From contig JAQVRJ010000005.1 in assembly GCA_028701115.1 (NCBI GenBank), positions 1 through 36,925 on the forward strand: a DNA stretch of 36,925 nt, in the 5' to 3' direction. Origin of the DNA: Clostridia bacterium. GTDB taxonomy: Bacteria > Bacillota > Clostridia > TANB77 > SIG350. Each line of letters opens with the position of its first letter. The stretch's first letter is position 1. Below are positions 22,735-31,182 of the stretch, one piece after another. A program made the translations under genes and the position numbers. The notes under the pieces are model-generated. The model saw only the letters and a program-made list of their open reading frames with translations. It had not been told where the DNA came from and made no database searches.

Positions 22735-24507
22735 ATGAAAAAATGTATGATGCTGTTTTTAATGTATATTTGTGTTTCTTCTAGTGCATATTGTGCTAGT
22801 GATAATTTTTTAAATATAATTAATATTATGGGAATAGAAAGATATAATATTAGTGGTTATGAGATAAATGAATATATATATTATACATATAATCAAATTG
22901 TATATGGTAGCCCAGAAGATGCAATTTATGAGCCAACACAACGTTGGAAAAATGTTTCTAATGGAAATTGGATTAGAAATGGTAACCGAGGTGAATATAG
23001 ATTATTAGGATATAATAATATTGGTAAAGTAATTAATAATCATGAATTCCCTAATGATATAACTCCTTTAACGAGTCCATTAGAATGGAGATATGCAATA
23101 TTGGATGATGCAATGGATTCATGGAAAGATATTAGTAGATATAAGTTTATAAAGCAAAAGGAGTATATGTTAAATACTAATTTGCTTAGAGATAATATAG
23201 AATATGATTTAACTACAAATACTATTGGATTAGATAAAGTACGTTTAGATAATTGTTCAACTTGGAAAACGAAAGGTACAGTATATACTAATAGATACGA
23301 TTATAAAAATAAAAAATGGGAAGCCACATTTAATACTAAACCAATTGCCGTAGATGTAAGTTTTACAAATTATATTACTCCAAAACTGCAAACAATGACT
23401 ATGTTTAAAACCAATAATTATATAGATATAACAGTGAATTGGGGAGCTATTTTTAATACAGATAGCGAATATATATCTAAAGAACAGATAAAAAAAATAG
23501 AATCATCTATATATGTAAATAATGGATTAGTTACGACTTTTGAAATAACTAAAGAAATGGGGCATAGCGGTTCATATGGAATTAGGATGTATAGAGGTGA
23601 ATTCCCTAAAGTATATTATTTGAAAATGAATACTGTTAATCTTATGATCTGTTCTAAACTATATACAGAATTTATAACAGATACACCAATGTATGCAATT
23701 AGTTATTCTAATATTAATGTGTGGGTTCAAGATGGGATAGGAAAAGCATATATTGTGCGAGAAAAATATATGCCAGATGAATATGTAATACCTTCTTTTA
23801 CAATACCAGTTATTAATTCTAATGTAGATCCTAATATATCTAATTCTATTAATGTAGAGATGAAAAAAATTGTAAAAGAAAATTCAGATTATTATGTTGA
23901 AGATATTTATAAAACGAATTCTACTGATTCAGGAAATTCAATAGGAGTGATATCATCAGGGAATGAATTTGTATTAAAAGTAACAGGAGATAGTATATCT
24001 GATGTTACAATGAGTATTATAGGAGATAATTCTATTAAAACTTTAGATAATAAAACTAAACTATTTGAATGGATAGAACCAAGACAAAGAAACACAGCAA
24101 CTAGATATAATTCTTTGGATGAATATTATTCATTCTATAATATTAATACATATAATTTTGAAGAATATAATAATTCATTTTATTTTTCTTATTTAATACC
24201 ATATGGTACAATTCAAACTTTACATTCTTGGAATAGTATTAGAGATGCGCAAGGAAATAGTTTCAATATAGATAAAAGCTTATTGTTTAGTAGAATATCT
24301 AATCCATATATGCTTAATTTTGAGATATGTAGACAGTATATTGAAGATACAGAAGATGGACTTAAAATATATACAACACTAAATAATGAATATATTAAAT
24401 TTGATGTATTTGAATCTTGGAATAATTTATATAATAGGGATGTAACAAAATACATAAATAATAAAGTAAGGGAGAAAATTAGATATAATGATTGGAAAAA
24501 TATATAA
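22735..24507 (+). CDS. Large secreted protein of unknown function in the Tad-like operon
   Basis: 590 residues with AGGAGGTGG before the ATG. Signal peptide MKKCMMLFLMYICVSSSAYCA. The mature part is rich in Tyr, Asn and Trp (for example NGNWIRNGNRGEYRLLGYNN near 80-100) and looks mostly beta. I recognise no domain, no catalytic motif and no membrane anchor. Its place between an SLH protein and two pseudopilin-like genes suggests an exported component of the pilus or its wall attachment. It overlaps the next gene by 20 bases. Confidence 0.65.
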   Translation: MKKCMMLFLMYICVSSSAYCASDNFLNIINIMGIERYNISGYEINEYIYYTYNQIVYGSPEDAIYEPTQRWKNVSNGNWIRNGNRGEYRLLGYNNIGKVINNHEFPNDITPLTSPLEWRYAILDDAMDSWKDISRYKFIKQKEYMLNTNLLRDNIEYDLTTNTIGLDKVRLDNCSTWKTKGTVYTNRYDYKNKKWEATFNTKPIAVDVSFTNYITPKLQTMTMFKTNNYIDITVNWGAIFNTDSEYISKEQIKKIESSIYVNNGLVTTFEITKEMGHSGSYGIRMYRGEFPKVYYLKMNTVNLMICSKLYTEFITDTPMYAISYSNINVWVQDGIGKAYIVREKYMPDEYVIPSFTIPVINSNVDPNISNSINVEMKKIVKENSDYYVEDIYKTNSTDSGNSIGVISSGNEFVLKVTGDSISDVTMSIIGDNSIKTLDNKTKLFEWIEPRQRNTATRYNSLDEYYSFYNINTYNFEEYNNSFYFSYLIPYGTIQTLHSWNSIRDAQGNSFNIDKSLLFSRISNPYMLNFEICRQYIEDTEDGLKIYTTLNNEYIKFDVFESWNNLYNRDVTKYINNKVREKIRYNDWKNI

Positions 24508-24952
24508 AAACCAAGGTGCAGTTTCAATAGTTATATTGGCTATTACTATGTTATTTTTAATAATGTTTATTCTTTTGATTGCAATACTAATAACATATAT
24601 AAATACATATGTTATTGTATATAACTATAAAATTGATTTATATAATTTAAATAGAAGTGCAATTATTAGTGTTAATAAGTTAGAAGGAAAGTATGAAATA
24701 TATAATTATGATGTCAATATATATTTGAATAAGTTTAAAGAATTACTTATATTAACATATGATTTAGATAATAACTTAAAAAATGGCAGTAAATATATTC
24801 AAGAGGTAGATATAATTGAATATGAGATAAAAAATAATGAAATATATGTTTATACAAGTATAAAATATATACCAATAATATTTAGATTATTCTTTTCTAA
24901 TGGTTGTACATTTTATGTAAAAAATAATATAAGTATAAAAACATATATATAA
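24488..24952 (+). CDS. TadE/TadF-like pseudopilin
   Basis: 154 residues; starts inside the end of the upstream gene. N-terminus KNQGAVSIVILAITMLFLIMFILLIAILI has the Gly-Ala-x-hydrophobic pattern of TadE/TadF-type minor pilins (a short basic segment, then one long helix). The remainder is Tyr/Asn/Ile-rich, with strands such as NEIYVYTSIKYIPIIF. Likely a minor pilin or pseudopilin of the Tad-like system. By pattern only. Confidence 0.6.
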   Translation: MIGKIYKNQGAVSIVILAITMLFLIMFILLIAILITYINTYVIVYNYKIDLYNLNRSAIISVNKLEGKYEIYNYDVNIYLNKFKELLILTYDLDNNLKNGSKYIQEVDIIEYEIKNNEIYVYTSIKYIPIIFRLFFSNGCTFYVKNNISIKTYI

Positions 24953-24960
24953 GGAGGAAA

Positions 24961-25371
24961 ATGAAAAAAGGTAATTCATTAATAACAGTTCCAATAATGT
25001 TGGTATTTTCTATTGTTGTTTTAATAACTATCGGTACATTACTATTAAATATTATACAACCATACATTATGTATGAAAAACTATTGTCTATAACATTAAA
25101 ATATATGTTTGTATTAGAAGAGTATGGGTATCTCAATTCTAATGATATTCAAAATATAGTGCATGATTTAGCATTACAAGGCTTTGATAGAAATAATATT
25201 GTAATAAATGCAACTAATACATTACAAGAATATGGCGATAATGTGTTTCTAGATATACATTACACATATTATATGAATGTATATATGATATTGCCTAATA
25301 GCTTAATTGTTAGAAATAATTTGAAAGAAGTTCCAATGCATGTTGTCAAATATGGAGTATCAAAAAGATAA
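24961..25371 (+). CDS. TadE/TadF-like pseudopilin
   Basis: 136 residues, AGGAGGAAA immediately before the ATG. N-terminus MKKGNSLITVPIMLVFSIVVLITI is a short basic leader then a single helix. The C-terminal region (DNVFLDIHYTYYMNVYMILPN) is beta-rich. Last gene of the operon, eight bases after the previous one. Taken with the preceding gene as a pair of minor pilins. Confidence 0.6.
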   Translation: MKKGNSLITVPIMLVFSIVVLITIGTLLLNIIQPYIMYEKLLSITLKYMFVLEEYGYLNSNDIQNIVHDLALQGFDRNNIVINATNTLQEYGDNVFLDIHYTYYMNVYMILPNSLIVRNNLKEVPMHVVKYGVSKR

Positions 25372-25383
25372 GTGTAAAAAAAT

Positions 25384-25405
25384 AATGAATAAATAATTAT
25401 TCATT
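25384..25405. terminator. Bidirectional terminator between Tad-like operon and tcdA
   Basis: AATGAATAA, loop ATAA, TTATTCATT, with A tract to the left and T-rich sequence to the right. It overlaps the last codons of tcdA. Confidence 0.6.
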
Positions 25406-26104
25406 TTCGTTATTTGTTATATCAATCATTATTTCATTTGCTATCATTAATCCTGCAATTGCTGGTATAGTAATTATTGAGCTTGGTATAATTTTATCAT
25501 CTTCTTCAATGTATGTGTTAGATGTAGTTTCTGTTGAAAATAATACTTTAACTTTTTTAATGTCTAATTCTTCTAATATATTTCTTACCTTTTTTGCAAG
25601 TGGACAATAGCAAGTTTTAGATATATCTGTTATTTTTAATTTATTAGGATCTATCTTATTGCCTGTACCCATTGAAGATATTATTGGTATACTATTTTCT
25701 TTACAATATTTAATAAGCATTATTTTGCTATTGACGCTATCTATAGCATCTGCAACATAATCAAATTGTTTAAAATCTACCGTGTTAAAAGTATTATCAT
25801 CTAAAAAGATATTATATATTTCAACATTACAATCAGGGTTAATATCTAATATTCTGTCTTTCATAACATTTACTTTATTTTTCCCTATAGTTGAGTGTAA
25901 AGCGATTATTTGTCTATTTAAATTAGTATTACATATGGTATCAAAGTCTATTAATGTTAGTTTATTTACACCAGATCTTGCTAATGATTCGCTAATATAT
26001 CCACCAACTCCACCAATACCAACTACACATATATTGCTTTGTTGTAATTTATTGAATTTTTCTTCATTAATTAAGGTTTTTATCCTATCAAATTGATTAT
26101 TCAT
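25397..26104 (-). CDS. tcdA: tRNA threonylcarbamoyladenosine dehydratase (TcdA, ThiF/E1 family)
   Basis: 235 residues from the ATG at 26104, preceded by GGAAGGAC; the track start at 26134 adds ten residues without a site. Rossmann ATP site VVGIGGVGGYISESLARSG (about 22-40), then LIDFDTICNTNLNRQ, a standard ThiF/E1-like stretch, and ADAIDSVNSK. C-terminal TCYCPLAKKVR and the ending PAIAGLMIANEIM fit TcdA (YgdL/CsdL). It cyclises t6A37 to ct6A in tRNAs reading ANN codons. Oriented away from the bPH2 gene. Confidence 0.9.
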   Translation of the reverse strand: MNNQFDRIKTLINEEKFNKLQQSNICVVGIGGVGGYISESLARSGVNKLTLIDFDTICNTNLNRQIIALHSTIGKNKVNVMKDRILDINPDCNVEIYNIFLDDNTFNTVDFKQFDYVADAIDSVNSKIMLIKYCKENSIPIISSMGTGNKIDPNKLKITDISKTCYCPLAKKVRNILEELDIKKVKVLFSTETTSNTYIEEDDKIIPSSIITIPAIAGLMIANEIMIDITNNENE

Positions 26105-26133
26105 TTTATGTCCTTCCATGTTATTATTATACA

Positions 26134-26162
26134 ATTATACAATAAAAAAATACATATATCAA
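26134..26162 (-). promoter_or_regulatory. Promoter of tcdA
   Basis: On the minus strand, TTGATA (26162-26157), 17-nt spacer, TATAAT (26139-26134). Confidence 0.8.
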
Positions 26163-26164
26163 GC

Positions 26165-26192
26165 TTGCCATTATGTAAATTTATGTTATAAT
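26165..26192 (+). promoter_or_regulatory. Promoter of the bPH2-radical SAM operon
   Basis: TTGCCA, 16-nt spacer, TATAAT. Its -35 lies two bases from the -35 of the divergent tcdA promoter, so the two probably compete for polymerase. Confidence 0.7.
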
Positions 26193-26208
26193 ATACATAG
26201 GTGATAAA

Positions 26209-26682
26209 ATGGAGAATGAAGTCTTAGAATATGAGCTAAAATCTGAAGAAAGAATATATATGTATTTATTAAGGTATTTATGGATATTTATATTGTGGAT
26301 AATAACAAGTGTTGGTATGTATTTATATGCAAATTTAGCATTTGATATATGTACCTTATATGTAATTGCATTGTTTATAGTTTTCTTTTTAATATATTTA
26401 TATATATCTGTTAATTCATATAAAAAAAATACAGCAAAAGCATGTATATTATATATGGAGAGTTTGTTATATAAAAATCCATTTGGTAAAAGATCTGAAA
26501 AAGAAGTAACGTATCAGAATATAATTAGAATAGAAGTACAGAGGAATATATTAGATTTAATATTTAAGACTGCAAAAATTATATTTGTGAAGGCTGTTGA
26601 ATATGATGAAGGAACATGTATTTCAATAGTAAATAATTATAAGCCAAAAGTTGAAAAAATACATTTATTGATAGGGGTATAA
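26209..26682 (+). CDS. Membrane protein with bacterial PH (bPH2/YdbS-like) domain
   Basis: 157 residues. Two membrane helices (about 21-40 and 45-68), then LYMESLLYKNPFGKRSEKEVTYQNIIRIEVQRNILD, which fits the bPH2 (YdbS/YdbT) pattern: strand, basic loop, and Y-x-x-I-x-x-I/V. Function of the family is not well known. ATG follows AGGTG. The downstream radical SAM gene starts one base after the stop. Confidence 0.7.
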   Translation: MENEVLEYELKSEERIYMYLLRYLWIFILWIITSVGMYLYANLAFDICTLYVIALFIVFFLIYLYISVNSYKKNTAKACILYMESLLYKNPFGKRSEKEVTYQNIIRIEVQRNILDLIFKTAKIIFVKAVEYDEGTCISIVNNYKPKVEKIHLLIGV

Positions 26683-26683
26683 C

Positions 26684-28501
26684 ATGAATAATAAAGAATT
26701 GTTGGAAATACAGAATCCAACAATATATATGGGAAATGAATTTAATCAAGTAAATAAAAAATTAACAAATAATATGATAAGGTTTGCATTTTGTTTTCCT
26801 GAATCATACGAAATTGGTATGTCATATTTAGGAATGAAAGTTTTATATAATGTATTGAATTTACGTGAAGATACATATTGTGAAAGAGTTTTTGCACCTA
26901 ATTTAGATATGGAAGCTATGATGAGAAAAAATAATATTGAATTATATGGATTAGAAACAAAAGATTCAATTAAAAACTTTGATTTCATATCTTTTACTTT
27001 GTTATATGAATTAACATATACAAATATATTAAATATGTTAGATTTAGCTAATGTTCCTTTGTTTGCAAAAGATAGAGGAGAAGAAATGCCTTTTGTATGC
27101 GCAGGTGGTATTTGTGCATATAATCCAGAGCCATTAGCTGATTTTTTTGACTTCTTTGTATTAGGAGAAGGAGAAGAAGTATTAAATGAATTAATGGATG
27201 TATATAACGAATGGAAAGCAAAAAAAGGAACAAGAAAAGAATATTTGGATTTGATAGATACTATTGAAGGTATTTATGTTCCAAGTTTGTATAAAACAGA
27301 ATATAATGAAAATGGAACAATAAAAAGTTTTGAACGTTTAGATAAAAAAGAAATAAATATAAAAAAAAGAATTATAAAAGACTTTGATACTGCAATATAT
27401 CCTATAAAACAAATTGTACCATACACAAAAATAGTACATGATAGAATTATGTTAGAAGTGTTTAGAGGATGTATTCGTGGTTGTAGATTTTGTGAAGCTG
27501 GCTATGTGTATAGACCAGTTAGAGAAAGAAGTGTAAAAAAACTTGTTGAGTTAGCAAAAGAGTGTGTAGCCAATACTGGATTTAATCAAATAGCATTAAC
27601 TTCATTAAGTACAAGTGATTATTCGCATTTTTATGAATTAACAGATTGCTTAATAAAAGAATTACAAGATAAAAAAGTAAGTTTATCTTTACCATCATTA
27701 AGAATTGATTCAATTGAGCCAGAGTTATTAGATAAAATAAGTGATATACGTAAATCTGGTTTGACATATGCACCAGAAGCTGGAACACAAAGATTGCGCA
27801 ATGTAATAAATAAGAATATAACAGAAGATAATATAATTGATGCATGTAAAATTACATTTGAAAAAGGTTGGAGTACAGTAAAATTATATTTTATGTTAGG
27901 CCTTCCAACTGAGACATATGAAGATTTAGATGGTATTGTGAATTTAGCCAATAAAGTTGTTGGGTTATATCATAAAACTAGAAAAGGTAAATTAAATCTA
28001 ACTGTAAGTGTTTCTACTTTTGTACCAAAACCATTTACTGCATTTCAATGGTCAAGTCAAGATAGTAATGAATTAATTCATGACAAAATAGAATATTTAA
28101 AAAAGAAATTATCTAATAGAGAAATATCTTTTAACTGGAATAATGATTTAACAAGTATGTTAGAAGCATTTGTTACGCGAGGCGATAGAAGAATATCTAA
28201 AACAATTTATGAAGCTTGGAAATTAGGGTGTAAATTTGATGGTAGTGAAAGTACATTCCGTTTTGATTTATGGGAGCAAGCTTTTAAAAATACAAATATT
28301 GATTCATGTTTTTATGCTAAAAGAAAAAGAGAATTAGATGAAATATTACCATGGGATTTTATAAACTTAGGAGTAACTAAAAAATTCTTAAAAAGTGAAT
28401 TTGAAAAAGCATTAAGAGAAGAAACAACACCAAATTGTAGACAACAATGTAATAATTGCGGAGTTTCTACATTTAAGGGAGGTGCTTGTTTTGAAAATTA
28501 G
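26684..28501 (+). CDS. B12-binding radical SAM protein, TIGR03960 family
   Basis: 605 residues. An N-terminal B12-binding-like region (RFAFCFPESYEIGMSYLGMKVLY, about 32-54) precedes the radical SAM core with RGCIRGCRFCEAG (CxxxCxxC, about 264-276; [4Fe-4S] and SAM site). Then LPSLRIDSI, APEAGTQRLRNVINK, and a C-terminal cysteine group (CRQQCNNCG). Family TIGR03960 is almost always next to a TIGR03936 (DUF2344) gene, as here, in Clostridia. The reaction is not established from sequence. Confidence 0.92.
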   Translation: MNNKELLEIQNPTIYMGNEFNQVNKKLTNNMIRFAFCFPESYEIGMSYLGMKVLYNVLNLREDTYCERVFAPNLDMEAMMRKNNIELYGLETKDSIKNFDFISFTLLYELTYTNILNMLDLANVPLFAKDRGEEMPFVCAGGICAYNPEPLADFFDFFVLGEGEEVLNELMDVYNEWKAKKGTRKEYLDLIDTIEGIYVPSLYKTEYNENGTIKSFERLDKKEINIKKRIIKDFDTAIYPIKQIVPYTKIVHDRIMLEVFRGCIRGCRFCEAGYVYRPVRERSVKKLVELAKECVANTGFNQIALTSLSTSDYSHFYELTDCLIKELQDKKVSLSLPSLRIDSIEPELLDKISDIRKSGLTYAPEAGTQRLRNVINKNITEDNIIDACKITFEKGWSTVKLYFMLGLPTETYEDLDGIVNLANKVVGLYHKTRKGKLNLTVSVSTFVPKPFTAFQWSSQDSNELIHDKIEYLKKKLSNREISFNWNNDLTSMLEAFVTRGDRRISKTIYEAWKLGCKFDGSESTFRFDLWEQAFKNTNIDSCFYAKRKRELDEILPWDFINLGVTKKFLKSEFEKALREETTPNCRQQCNNCGVSTFKGGACFEN

Positions 28502-29126
28502 ATTCAAATATGAAAAAAATGAAGAAGTAAAATATATTGGACATTTGGATGTAATGTCAATGTTTGATAGAGTCTTTAGAAGAGCTAATATTGCTATTGA
28601 GTATTCGCAGGGGTTTCATCAGCGTTCACAAATAATATTTGCTTTACCATCTAGTGTAGGAGTAATTAGTAAATGCGAATATTTCACAGTAAATATAGTG
28701 GATAATATTACTATAGATGAAGCAATTGAAAGATTGAATAATGAGTTACCTAAAGGTTTTAAAATTACTGAAGGAATAGAATTTTCAAAAGATATAAATA
28801 TTGTTTTAGCTGTTAAAGAAGCAAAGTATAGGATAGTGATAGAATCTGAGATGTTTAAAGAAATTGAACAATTATTTACTCAAGATACTATTTATGTAAC
28901 CAGAATAGTAAGAAAAAACAATGTAGAATATAAAATGAATATAGTTCCTTATATAAATTCTATTGAAATTCATAAAAATGGCAATGATTTAATAAATATA
29001 TATATAAGCATAAAAGCTGGTGCTGATGAAAATTTAAAGCCGGATTATATTATTCAGGCTTTAATTGAATATAAAATAGATGTAAGCGATTATCAAATAT
29101 ATAAAGAAGAAGTGATATTTGAATAG
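28491..29126 (+). CDS. TIGR03936 family radical SAM-associated protein (DUF2344)
   Basis: 211 residues. The track begins at GTG 28482, but GGGAGGTG (28477-28484) is the ribosome site, and TTG at 28491 gives the family-like start (M)KIRFKYEKNEEVKYIGHLD. It overlaps the TIGR03960 gene by 11 bases. Further signature: FRRANIAIEYSQGFHQRSQI and FALPSSVGV. A partner of the upstream radical SAM protein, perhaps in RNA or ribosome modification (inference from usual neighbours). Confidence 0.88.
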   Translation: MKIRFKYEKNEEVKYIGHLDVMSMFDRVFRRANIAIEYSQGFHQRSQIIFALPSSVGVISKCEYFTVNIVDNITIDEAIERLNNELPKGFKITEGIEFSKDINIVLAVKEAKYRIVIESEMFKEIEQLFTQDTIYVTRIVRKNNVEYKMNIVPYINSIEIHKNGNDLINIYISIKAGADENLKPDYIIQALIEYKIDVSDYQIYKEEVIFE

Positions 29127-29170
29127 TGTGGATAAAGTTTTAATTGAGTCGAGTATATGTTATTTCCACT

Positions 29171-29199
29171 TGTATTTATATAAATTATATGTTATATTT
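29171..29199 (+). promoter_or_regulatory. Possible promoter of the short pilin-like gene
   Basis: TTGTAT, 17-nt spacer, TATATT, 22 bases before the start codon. Confidence 0.45.
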
Positions 29200-29221
29200 T
29201 GGTTATAAAAGGGGAGATATT

Positions 29222-29662
29222 ATGGTAAATGAAAAAAAAGGTATAACTCTAGTAACATTAGTAATAACTATGGTAGTAATGGCAATATTTGTATCATCAA
29301 TTGTTTTTGTTGGAGTTGGTGCTATAGAAGAAGCACAATTTGCAGAATTTAATAGTAGAATTGCAAAAGTTGAAGAAGCGGTGAATTTAAGTGTATCTGC
29401 TAATCTGCTAAAATATGAAGAAAATGATTTGGCTTTTTATCAATGGGTTGGAGTAATTGAAGGATATACTGAAAGTGATGCTCAAAATGATATAGCTTTA
29501 CAAGTAGCAAAAGAGATAAATGGTGTATCTGTATATAGGGTCGAAACAGATATATTAAATAAATTAAAAATTACAGAAAATCAAAATAATTATTATATAG
29601 ATATAGACGGAACTGCATATTATGATTATTATATGTATAAAGCAGCAACATATTATAATTAA
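29222..29662 (+). CDS. Short pilin-like protein with the shared YQWVG/TYYN module
   Basis: 146 residues from the ATG at 29222 (GGGGAG upstream); the track start at 29144 has no site and adds an unlikely extension. Leader MVNEKKGITLVTLVITMVVMAIFV is class III. Then AEFNSRIAKVEEAVNLSVSANLLKYEEND, YQWVGVIEGYTESDAQ, INGVSVYRVETDILNKLKI and YMYKAATYYN align with the pilin module at 15321 and 34944. It stops right at the module end, with no cargo domain. Possibly the pilin scaffold form of this modular family. Confidence 0.78.
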   Translation: MVNEKKGITLVTLVITMVVMAIFVSSIVFVGVGAIEEAQFAEFNSRIAKVEEAVNLSVSANLLKYEENDLAFYQWVGVIEGYTESDAQNDIALQVAKEINGVSVYRVETDILNKLKITENQNNYYIDIDGTAYYDYYMYKAATYYN

Positions 29663-29752
29663 TTAATTTTTTTGCGTTGTAATAAATTGAATAATTTTTG
29701 ATATAATAAACAAGAAAAAGTATAATATATGCAATAGAGAGGATGATAATAA

Positions 29753-30076
29753 ATGACAACAAAAGAAAGAGCCGAAATTCGTAGTAAAGCTATGGCTTTA
29801 AAATCAATATTTCAAATAGGTAAAAATGGTATAAACGCTAATCAAGTACAAGCAATAGATGATTCATTAGAGGCTTTAGAATTATTAAAAGTTAATGTTT
29901 TAGAAACTGCAGAAGAGGATGTACACAATATTGCTATTGAACTTGCAGAAAAAACTCATAGCACTTTAATCCAAGTAGTTGGAAATAAAGTTACATTATA
30001 TAGAAAGTCTAAAAAGGAAAAGAAGCAAATTATAAAGAAGACTGTACAAAAAGATAGTAATAAAATAAGGAGATAA
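29753..30076 (+). CDS. yhbY: YhbY family RNA-binding protein (CRM domain)
   Basis: 107 residues. SKAMALKSIFQIGKNGINANQVQAIDDSLEALELLKVNVLE, then AIELAEKTHSTLIQVVGNKVTLYRKSKK: the complete CRM fold with the GKNG loop (GxxG motif). Binds pre-50S ribosomes in assembly. The Lys-rich tail is typical. ATG follows GAGAGGATG. It normally follows obgE in Clostridia; here a pilin gene precedes it. Confidence 0.95.
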   Translation: MTTKERAEIRSKAMALKSIFQIGKNGINANQVQAIDDSLEALELLKVNVLETAEEDVHNIAIELAEKTHSTLIQVVGNKVTLYRKSKKEKKQIIKKTVQKDSNKIRR

Positions 30077-30077
30077 A

Positions 30078-31070
30078 ATGAAAATTGCATTTTTTGATAC
30101 TAAGCCATATGATAAAGAAATGTTTGATAAACATAATCGTTGTTATGGTTTTGAGATAAATTATTTTGAAACAAAATTAAACGTTGAAACAGCACTGCTT
30201 ACAAAAGGTTATGAAGTAGTTTGTGTATTTGTTAATGATAAAGTAGATTCAAATACGATAGATATTCTTTATGAATGTGGTGTGAAGTTAATAGTATTAA
30301 GGTGTGCTGGGTATAATAATGTTGATATAGCATATGCAAAGGATAAAATATTAATAGCAAGAGTTCCTGAATATTCGCCTTATGCTGTTGCAGAACATGC
30401 AGTAGCATTAATTCTTGGTTTAAATAGAAAAATATATAAAGCTTATCAACGTGTGAAAAAGTATAATTTTACCTTAAATGGTTTATTAGGTTTTGATATT
30501 AATGGAAAAACTGTTGGAGTTATAGGTACTGGAAAAATAGGAAAAGTATTTATAAAAATAATGAAGGGTTTTGGGGCAAATGTTTTAGCTTATGATGTGT
30601 ATCCGGATAATGAATATGCAGAAAAAATGGGATATAAATATACTACATTAGAAGATATTTATGTTAATAGTGATATAATATCTTTACATTGCCCATTAAC
30701 AAATGAAACAGAGCATATGATAAATATAAATACTATGAATATGATGAAAAATGGTGTTTATATAATAAATACAAGTAGAGGAAAGCTAATAAATACAAAA
30801 GATCTAGTTGATGTATTAAAAACTGGTAAAATAGGTGGACTTGCATTAGATGTATATGAAGAAGAAAGCGATTATTTTCAAAATGATATGTCTAATTCAT
30901 ATTTAAGGGATGAAGAATTATCTGTTTTAATATCTATGCCAAATGTTTTAATAACTTCACATCAAGCATTTTTTACTCAAGAAGCATTAAATAATATTGC
31001 TCATGAAACATTGGAAAACATAAAATTAATTTTTTTAAATGAGAAATGTAAAAATATAATAGAATATTAA
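30078..31070 (+). CDS. ldhA: D-lactate dehydrogenase-like 2-hydroxyacid dehydrogenase
   Basis: 330 residues, starting two bases after the yhbY stop (AAGGAG). D-isomer-specific dehydrogenase: NAD site TVGVIGTGKIGKVF (about 146-159), LHCPLTNETEHMIN, catalytic Arg in INTSRGKLI (about 230-238), Glu in LALDVYEEE, and His in SHQAFFTQEAL. The pattern VEHAVALILGLNRKI and the YGFEINYFE start are those of D-lactate dehydrogenases of the LdhA type. Reaction: pyruvate + NADH to D-lactate. A related 2-hydroxyacid specificity cannot be excluded. Confidence 0.88.
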   Translation: MKIAFFDTKPYDKEMFDKHNRCYGFEINYFETKLNVETALLTKGYEVVCVFVNDKVDSNTIDILYECGVKLIVLRCAGYNNVDIAYAKDKILIARVPEYSPYAVAEHAVALILGLNRKIYKAYQRVKKYNFTLNGLLGFDINGKTVGVIGTGKIGKVFIKIMKGFGANVLAYDVYPDNEYAEKMGYKYTTLEDIYVNSDIISLHCPLTNETEHMININTMNMMKNGVYIINTSRGKLINTKDLVDVLKTGKIGGLALDVYEEESDYFQNDMSNSYLRDEELSVLISMPNVLITSHQAFFTQEALNNIAHETLENIKLIFLNEKCKNIIEY

Positions 31071-31086
31071 CTAAAATCATATAATT

Positions 31087-31120
31087 ATGTCGATTAAAGT
31101 CAAACCTATTCGACATTTTT
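31087..31120 (+). terminator. Probable terminator after ldhA
   Basis: ATGTCGA / TCGACAT (7 bp, 16-nt loop), then T5. Confidence 0.6.
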
Positions 31121-31124
31121 CCCC

Positions 31125-31153
31125 TTGACTAATACAGTTTTAGAGTATATTAT
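31125..31153 (+). promoter_or_regulatory. Promoter of the dGTPase-like gene
   Basis: TTGACT, 17-nt spacer, TATTAT, 29 bases before the start codon. Confidence 0.75.
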
Positions 31154-31182
31154 ATAATTAAATATTGAAGGGGAAAGATAGT

